A DNA stretch of 64,000 nucleotides from Galaxea fascicularis (taxonomy: Eukaryota; Cnidaria; Anthozoa; Scleractinia; Euphylliidae): NCBI GenBank assembly GCA_948470475.1, contig OX419347.1:4021572-4085571 (forward strand), written 5' to 3'. Positions 58,101-64,000 of the stretch are shown here, one piece after another. The notes beneath the pieces were generated by a model that did not search any database, was not told the DNA's origin, and was given only the letters and a program-made list of their open reading frames with translations. Each line of letters opens with the position of its first letter. Positions within the stretch are counted from its first letter, which is position 1. The position numbers and the translations under genes are program-made.

Positions 58101-58379
58101 ACGGAAGAGGGGAAGCCTACAGGTTGGTTTCGCACATTGGATCAATACTATTACCGTGATCAGTGGGAGCTGTACGACTTGAGTACTGATCCAAAGGAGC
58201 TGACAAACCTGTTTGGAAAACCGGCGTATCAGGATGTGTTTAGGGAGTTGTATGGCAAGCTGAGAGTTTGGCAAAATGTAACAAATGATCCATGGATTTG
58301 TTCACCAAGTAGTGTACTAGAAAACAAAGGAAGGTACCCTAGAATGGGGGTGTGTCTCTCCATGGACAATGGGGTATAA
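55193..58379 (+). CDS. SGSH: N-sulfoglucosamine sulfohydrolase (sulfamidase), 4 exons
   Basis: Exons 55193-55469, 55827-55978, 56177-56363 and 57427-58379 join in phase to 522 residues (human 502). The enzyme removes N-linked sulfate from glucosamine during lysosomal heparan sulfate breakdown; its loss in humans causes Sanfilippo A. Residues about 12-31 ([20 protein letters not shown]) are a signal peptide. IIGDDAG (D44, D45) binds calcium, and SSCSPSRS holds C83, the cysteine converted to formylglycine. [55 protein letters not shown] and [20 protein letters not shown] match the family in order. N-glycosylation sites are visible (NNS, NIT, NRT). In-frame GTG at 55178 is upstream of the ATG. 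Confidence 0.96.
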
Positions 58380-58383
58380 TAAA
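58378..58383 (+). promoter_or_regulatory. AATAAA overlapping the SGSH stop codon
   Basis: The stop TAA (58377-58379) and the following bases form AATAAA at 58378-58383. If used, cleavage would give a 3' untranslated region of only 10-30 bases. Confidence 0.35.
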
Positions 58384-59714
58384 AACATAATTTTTATGAA
58401 TGTGGGTTTGATTTGCAGGGCTGTCATTAAAGGCCAGAAGCCAGGGAGTTTCCCTTCATATTTTGAGGTATCTCCCCAGCTACTTTGATATAAAACCAGC
58501 ATGTTTAATTCACTACAGCAACTCGAATCTCTAGCTATTTTGTTTATATCCCCACCTACTTCAAAAATTAGTGACAGCCCTGATTTGGCAAAGAAACCTG
58601 AAAATTTTTTGTTTTTCTGACCTTTGATATGACTTGTTGCAGTACTAGGCATGATAATATTAATATTTAGCTTTATCATCAGGAGCCGGTAGCCGGCACA
58701 TTTCAGCCATCTGTGAGACCACTCCACACCAGTTACTTTTGCCCCAGAATGCAGGAAATTGCCTTTGTGAGCTTTGTGCTCATTATAATCTGCAGCAATG
58801 GCAATGCAGTCGTTACATCTGTTATCAGGTGTAAGCAAGGCTGAGATCAGGAAAAAAATGTTTTTATATTCGTGTTAATTGTTTTATGGATGGTTTTGTA
58901 TTTGTCATCCATTTCACTGGTTGAGACTTCTGTATGTGCCTCTGAAGTTGTGCAACTGTTATAACGACAATGATTGTCTAATGATCATTGCTAAGATTTT
59001 GATCAGTGTAGAAAGATCAAGCTATTTTCTCAACATGACATGTCAAATTTGACTGTCTCCATATTTTTCTTTTTCCATTAATTGGCTTTTTATTCATCAG
59101 TTGGTTAAGGCACCATATACTTTTAGCTGTGATTTTTTGTACCAATTTACATCAATTTATTTTCATATTTTTTGCTGAAGAATTATATTTTGAAGATCAT
59201 GCCTCAGTTAACAATAATATTGTTGACTGGAAAGATCTTTTGTTGACACTGGCCTATAAATATGTCCTATACTGTCCTATACTGCTGCGTTCTGTTGGCT
59301 ATAAAAATCAGCATCTTAATGGCCAAATTTTAAAACATCCCTTCAACAGCTTTTTGTCTCTGGTTATTGAACCAATAATTTAATAGTGATTTTGTTGTTT
59401 GTTTTGGTTGTTATTCATTTTATTGTTTCATAGGGGAATGGCACAAGTAAAAGAGCTATTGTAGAGCAGGTCTATTTTTTATAAATCTAAAAAGGATAAA
59501 ACACAGACTGTAAAATAAATACTGTTGTTCATCATAATAATTATTATTAGAAATAGCACCAACATGGAGAATGTTGTGTTAAAGTACTGGACAACTGAAT
59601 TCTCACCACCAAAATAATAATTACTGCAAAGAAGAAACAGAATTTTGGTGAGAATTCATCAGTCATAAAATTGTTCATGATAGAAATGCATGAAACCCCA
59701 AATGGAAATGCAGA

Positions 59715-59812
59715 AAAAAATCCGAGCTTCAGATGAGATTTGAACCCACAATCCTCCACAATCTAGATGGACGCTTTAACCACTGAGCTACTGGAGACTC
59801 TATGGTAAGCAC
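59715..59812 (-). mobile_element. tRNA-like SINE head
   Basis: Minus strand reads CCAGTAGCTCAGTGGTTAAA then GCGTCC and GGATTGTGGGTTCAAATCTC, i.e. A-box and B-box at tRNA spacing, but the arms are not complementary enough for a functional tRNA. Confidence 0.55.
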
Positions 59813-59922
59813 GGGTGAAATGTTGGCTTTTGACTGGAACCGCATCACATGGTCATAATGACTAGCACACTCAGAACTGCATCACGCATTAAGGCATATC
59901 AAAGATGATGATGATGGTGATG

Positions 59923-60362
59923 ATTTATATAGCGCTTTTATCCAAAGGGCTCAAATGGCTTTACAACACTTTTAGGGGGACTTTGCCAGACTGCTTTTTT
60001 AGGCACAAATTGATTCATTCATTCATTCAATCTTATTTGAATGAATAGTAGGATCAACACAGCTGCCCCAGAACAGAACAAGGTATAGACCATCACACTG
60101 GGGACTAAGTCCGCTACTCTTTCTGATCAGTGTGTGGGTTCTTTAACATCCCACACCAGTACTGTGAGACGGGACCTCCAGTTTTTTCATCCTTATCCGA
60201 GAAGACTAGGAAGTCTAACCATTTGCAGATGTAGGTAAGAAAGGTAGCACTTTCTCCTCAGTTATTTAAAGACCCTGAGTGTTGGTCCAGCTGGGGCTTG
60301 AACCGCCGACCTCCTGCACAGCAGTCCGGTGCTCCACCACTGAGCCAACCAGTCGGCGGTTG
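59923..60362 (-). mobile_element. Full-length tRNA-derived SINE, family 1
   Basis: On the minus strand a tRNA-like head (TGGCTCAGTGGTGGAGCACC, GGCGGTTCAAGCCCC) is followed by a body (ACCAACACTCAGGGTCTTTA, TCTCACAGTACTGGTGTGGG, ATTCATTCAAATAAGATTGA) and a tail (GGATAAAAGCGCTATATAAA) ending in (ATC)n. The 5' half recurs at 60728-60955 and the 3' half at 45865-46065. Confidence 0.8.
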
Positions 60363-60727
60363 CAGATGCAACCATCCAGACCTCCAAAGTGAGTGATTAC
60401 AGAAATACAACATGATAGAAATGCAAGAAACCCCAAATGAAAAATCTGAGCTACAGATGGGATTTAAACCCATGATTGTTGACAGAGCAATTCGTCTTTG
60501 GGAAATCTTTTTTGCTTGGCTTATTAGGCTTGCAGCATTTCAACCCATCAAGATGTTCTGAAGCAATACATTCACATTCACAAAAACATTTCAATAAATA
60601 AATTCATGAAATGCCAGCTTCATTGAAAGTCAGAGAAAACTGACCCAGGATATGGACAGTACAAGTAGTGACCAACACCTAACTTCTCCCAACCATATCA
60701 CTTGTTTGTTAAGCATACAGGGCATGA

Positions 60728-60955
60728 GTCTGGTTGGCTCAGTGGTAGAGCACCGGACTGCTGTGCAGGAGGTCGGGGTTCAAGCCCTGGCTGGACCAAC
60801 ACTCAGGGTCTTTAAATAACTGAGGAGAAAAGGCTACAAATGTAATGACATCTACAAATGTTAGACTTTCTTGTCTTCTCAGATAAGGACAATAAAACCG
60901 GCAGTCCCGTCTCACAACTCTTCACAAATTAGAAAACTCTCATAGACAGACAACA
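60728..60955 (+). mobile_element. SINE, family 1, 5' half
   Basis: TTGGCTCAGTGGTAGAGCAC and GGGGTTCAAGCCCTGGCTGG form the A and B boxes, followed by the same body as 59923-60362 in reverse orientation, then truncation. Confidence 0.75.
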
Positions 60956-61189
60956 TGTCTATACCCTCTTTAAAACAAATTTATTGTATCGTATCGTAAA
61001 GAATACAGGAAATGATCACAAGGTATCAGCTGAGATGACACTTACACAAATTCTCCCTACATGTAACATACAAATTGTGAGTACAGTGAGGAGAATACAA
61101 CTGTTGATATTGGGATTAAACCGTTAACAATGAAGATGTGATCAAATGAAGAATGATTGTCGAAGTCGTGATCGCAATTTTTACAATTG

Positions 61190-61295
61190 CGTAAAGAAGC
61201 CTGAAAAAAAATTCAGGACTTCAACGGGGCTTGAACCCGTGACCTTGCGATTCCAGTGCGATGCTCTACCAACTAAGCTATGAAGCCACTGACGC
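61190..61295 (-). mobile_element. tRNA-like repeat (SINE head), GCCTGAAAAAA family
   Basis: Minus strand carries CATAGCTTAGTTGGTAGAGC and CACGGGTTCAAGCCCCGTTG. The anticodon stem does not pair, so it is unlikely to be a functional tRNA. Its flank AAAGAAGCCTGAAAAAAAAT is also the arm of the 45269-45443 palindrome. Confidence 0.6.
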
Positions 61296-61434
61296 TGGGA
61301 GCAGGTTAATTTGGGGTTCTAATTCATGAAGATGTGAGTGATATGCGAGTGTGAATTGATGAAAATCATATCTTTGATCTGCAGATTAAAGAATGAAGAT
61401 GTGAGTGATCATCGCAGCTGTGAACACTAGTTAA

Positions 61435-61505
61435 TAAAGCCTGAAAAAAATCTATGAGCTCCGTGATAGCTGTGTAGTGCTCTACCAACTGAGCTAACAA
61501 GTCAA
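61435..61505 (-). mobile_element. Second tRNA-like repeat, more decayed
   Basis: TAAAGCCTGAAAAAAATC followed by an A-box-like GTTAGCTCAGTTGGTAGAGC on the minus strand. The B-box part is mostly lost. Confidence 0.5.
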
Positions 61506-61969
61506 CTGGAGCTAGTCACTTTTTGGGTTCGTTATAAACCTGGGTGACAAACAAGTGAGTGTAAATATATCAAAATTATATATTTTGATCTGCCTTTTTT
61601 CATGATTTATTTTCACTAACGTTGAAGTAGTGTTCCTTACTGCAATGATCACTCACATCGTCATCGTTAATCCACAGATCATGATTTTCATGTATTCACT
61701 CTCTTAAGGGTTAACAGTAATTTAGCACAGTGAATAACTGCAGAGCTTCCTAGCAACACAACATTTTGGAGCAAAAATTACATCTGATTATGTTGATCCA
61801 CAGATAGAGAGTAAATTAACATGCTTTATAACTGTAAATCCTTTTAGCTTTCCTAATTTTGTCAATCTCCTGAAAAGTTACAAAAACATCAACAGTACTA
61901 GAAAGTTCCTCTGCCTTGTAGTGTACAACAAGGTACCTACTGAGAAACACGTTCCTGTCATGTTATTTT

Positions 61970-62720
61970 ACTGGTGGCCTCTCTAACTTTCAAGTCTTTG
62001 CGTGAAATCCTAAAATGTGACCACTCAAATGAAAGCTACTGAGCAGTACCTTCTTGTGGTGCTGTTTATTATGCTGTACAAGGTGATTCTAAGTTTTGAG
62101 TCTGTGGATGAATCCTAAAGTGTGACCATTCAAATGAAAGCTACTGAGCAGTGCTTTCCTGTGGTGCTGTTCGTTATGCTGTACAAGGTGGTTCTAACTT
62201 TTGAGTCTGTAGATGAATCCTAAAGTGTGACCATTCAAATGAAAGCTACTGAGCAGTGCTTTCCTGCGATGCTGCTTATTATGCTGTGCACAGTGGTTTT
62301 AACTTTTGAGTCTGTGAATGAAATCCTTAAGTATGACCATTCAAATAAGCACTACTGAGCAATACTTTCCTGTGGTGCTGTTTATTATGCTGTACAAGGT
62401 GATTCTAACTTTTGAGTCTGTGGATGAATCCTAAAGTGTAACCATTCAAATGAAAGCTACTGAGCAGTACTTTCCTGTGGTGCTGTTGATTGTACAGTAC
62501 AAGGTGGCCACTCTAACTTTTGACTCTTCTTGTGAAATCCTAGCATGACCATCCAGATAAAAGTTACTGAACTGTACTTTCCTGTGGTGCAGTTTGTTAT
62601 GTGTACAAACTGCTTTTAACGTTCCAGTCTGGAAATGAAGTTAATCTGTGTGATCACTTAACTCAAAACTACTGCCACATTACTTTCCCCTTCTTCTAAT
62701 AGTATGGAATGGTTGTAACT
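61970..62720 (+). repeat. Minisatellite, about seven units of about 105 bp
   Basis: Units carry AACTTTTGAGTCTGTGGATG, GTGTGACCATTCAAATGAAA and GCTACTGAGCAGTACTTTCC and GTGGTGCTGTTTATTATGCT, repeating at about 61981, 62087, 62192, 62297, 62402, 62513 and 62615. The outer units are the most diverged. Confidence 0.9.
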
Positions 62721-64000
62721 TCCCAGTTTGATAGAAGTCCCTGAGGGTTTGGAAATTGAAATATTTTTTCCCACTCCATGACCTAAAGGTGAGGTAAACA
62801 CTCTGACATCTTTAATTAAAATGTCAAAAATTAAAACCCAACTAATTTCTCTTCCCTGTCTCTCTCACTAAGATCAACAACCCTTGCAGTTAATACTTTT
62901 TTTACCATTACCTTGATGAACCAATGGAAAACAAAATATAAAGATTGAGGGAATGATTGATTTTCAACTAATCAGTCAGAGCCATCAATCCCAAAGGCAT
63001 AAGCATCCCATAAAACAAACAATGTGACATGTCCATTTTTTAGCCTATTAACATATTTAGGGGTGACAGCATGGATGCCACTGACATCTACGCTTAAAAG
63101 TTTTGATGGATGAACAGTTTCGCCATCTACAGGCTTTTAGCTTAATGTTTCGGCTTCTCAGTTGGTATCAGAATAAAGCAAAATAAGATCACACATCGCA
63201 CATCTTTTCTCTGTGTGCCTGTCTGAATTTAATTCAAATTGAACCTCCCAGCAAAGGAAGCCCTTAAGGTGGTAAGGAATGCCCAGCGAGGTAGCCAGGA
63301 AGCCATGGGTTTCTGACAAATCACTCTCTCTTTCAGACATCCAAGCATAAAAAGGACTACAGCTGACACTTGATCAATGCAGTATAAAATATTTAATGAC
63401 TATAACGTCATTATTTTTGCAAGAGATCTAAACATGGTGCAAAAACCTCTTCCCACCATCCAGAGGGTTAATTACTAAATTATGTTCTGACACAATCTAA
63501 GTGGAATTGATGTAAATACCCTAAGAAATCAACATCTCTTGGAAGAAATTTATGTGCATTAGGTGTTGTTTTAACAACTGCTTCCTCTGTGGTAATTTGT
63601 GATGAGATTTAAGTAAAAAACTCTTTCATGACTTTCTTAGGCGGGGTTTCGCATTTCTAATAACATTGCTAGAATGTAGAAAAAAATTGAGCCCATGTTA
63701 GTCAACAGTTCGTCAAGTACTATTTGATTGTGGCTATTTGACAATACTTATTTGGCGAAAAAAGGAATGCTGTCCTTTATAAAATCATGCATTTGCTTTC
63801 CTCAGAATTGTATTCCTTGTTTTGTAGCACAGACCCTTTTAACAACATAAGTTTTTAATGCTTGCTTACACGATTTCCCATGCTAATTTTGTTTTGAGAA
63901 TTGTATTTTTTGGAGTGGAGTGGAGTCTGATTCCCTTAAGGTGAGAAAGGTAATTATTTGTTACATGGGGTTTTATATTTCTAATAACACTGCTAGAATG

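Larger units (their letters stand above)
58384..64000. other. Gene-free repeat region to the right edge
   Basis: No exon is recognised. It holds SINEs and tRNA-like relics (59715-61505), AACCCTTTAA-family remnants at about 60640-60725 and 61000-61140, the 105-bp array (61970-62720), and a direct repeat of TTCTAATAACAYTGCTAGAA near 63655 and 63980. Confidence 0.5.

Noticed and set aside
60728..60800. A functional tRNA gene
   Set aside because: A and B boxes are present but acceptor and anticodon stems do not pair well, and the same head occurs in other SINE copies.
61200..61290. A functional tRNA-Ser-like gene
   Set aside because: The anticodon stem has several mismatches and the flank matches a repeat family.

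Overview
This is a nuclear genome window from an animal, most likely an anthozoan cnidarian and probably a stony coral. The genes have GT-AG introns. Intergenic and intronic DNA is AT-rich and full of short inverted-repeat (MITE-like) elements, tRNA-derived SINEs and a few decayed retrotransposons. There is nothing bacterial such as operons, Shine-Dalgarno sites or CRISPR arrays. The species cannot be fixed from the sequence alone.

Layout. 0.1-3.2 kb: start of a minus-strand gene for an unrecognised coiled-coil protein, running off the left edge. 3.8-5.1 kb: an intronless cGAS-like nucleotidyltransferase (Mab-21 fold). 5.3-9.7 kb: transposon and repeat DNA. 9.7-11.5 kb: the 3' half of an acyl-CoA dehydrogenase-like gene (minus), with no N-terminal half found. 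12.2-13.9 and 17.3-19.1 kb: two intronless BTB-BACK-Kelch genes forming a direct tandem duplication that includes flanking DNA. 19.2-25.5 kb: LINE remnant, foldback elements, MITEs. 25.5-33.0 kb: a twelve-exon ceramide glucosyltransferase gene (UGCG). 33-37.9 kb: repeats and a reverse-transcriptase relic. 37.9-43.0 kb: three intronless Tctex1-type dynein light-chain genes. 43-48.4 kb: repeats, including an almost perfect 175-bp palindrome. 48.4-49.5 kb: an intronless three-RRM ELAV/Hu-like protein, head-to-head with a possible first exon of a plus-strand gene. 50.8-55.1 kb: MTAP in seven exons (minus). 55.2-58.4 kb: SGSH (lysosomal sulfamidase) in four exons, divergent from MTAP across 137 bp. 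58.4-64 kb: SINEs and a 105-bp minisatellite.

The genes look like independent housekeeping and cell-biology genes rather than one pathway: glycosphingolipid synthesis (UGCG), methionine salvage (MTAP), heparan sulfate breakdown (SGSH), RNA binding (ELAV-like), dynein/axoneme light chains, ubiquitin-ligase adaptors (BTB-Kelch) and a nucleic-acid-sensor-like enzyme. Six full-length genes have single-exon ORFs (the cGAS-like, both BTB-Kelch, the three Tctex1 genes) and the ELAV-like gene is a seventh. I see no clear new multi-gene system. The most unusual items are the cGAS-like gene, the Tctex1 cluster, the Gly-for-Glu change in the acyl-CoA dehydrogenase, the 175-bp palindrome and the dated nesting of transposons inside MTAP intron 1.
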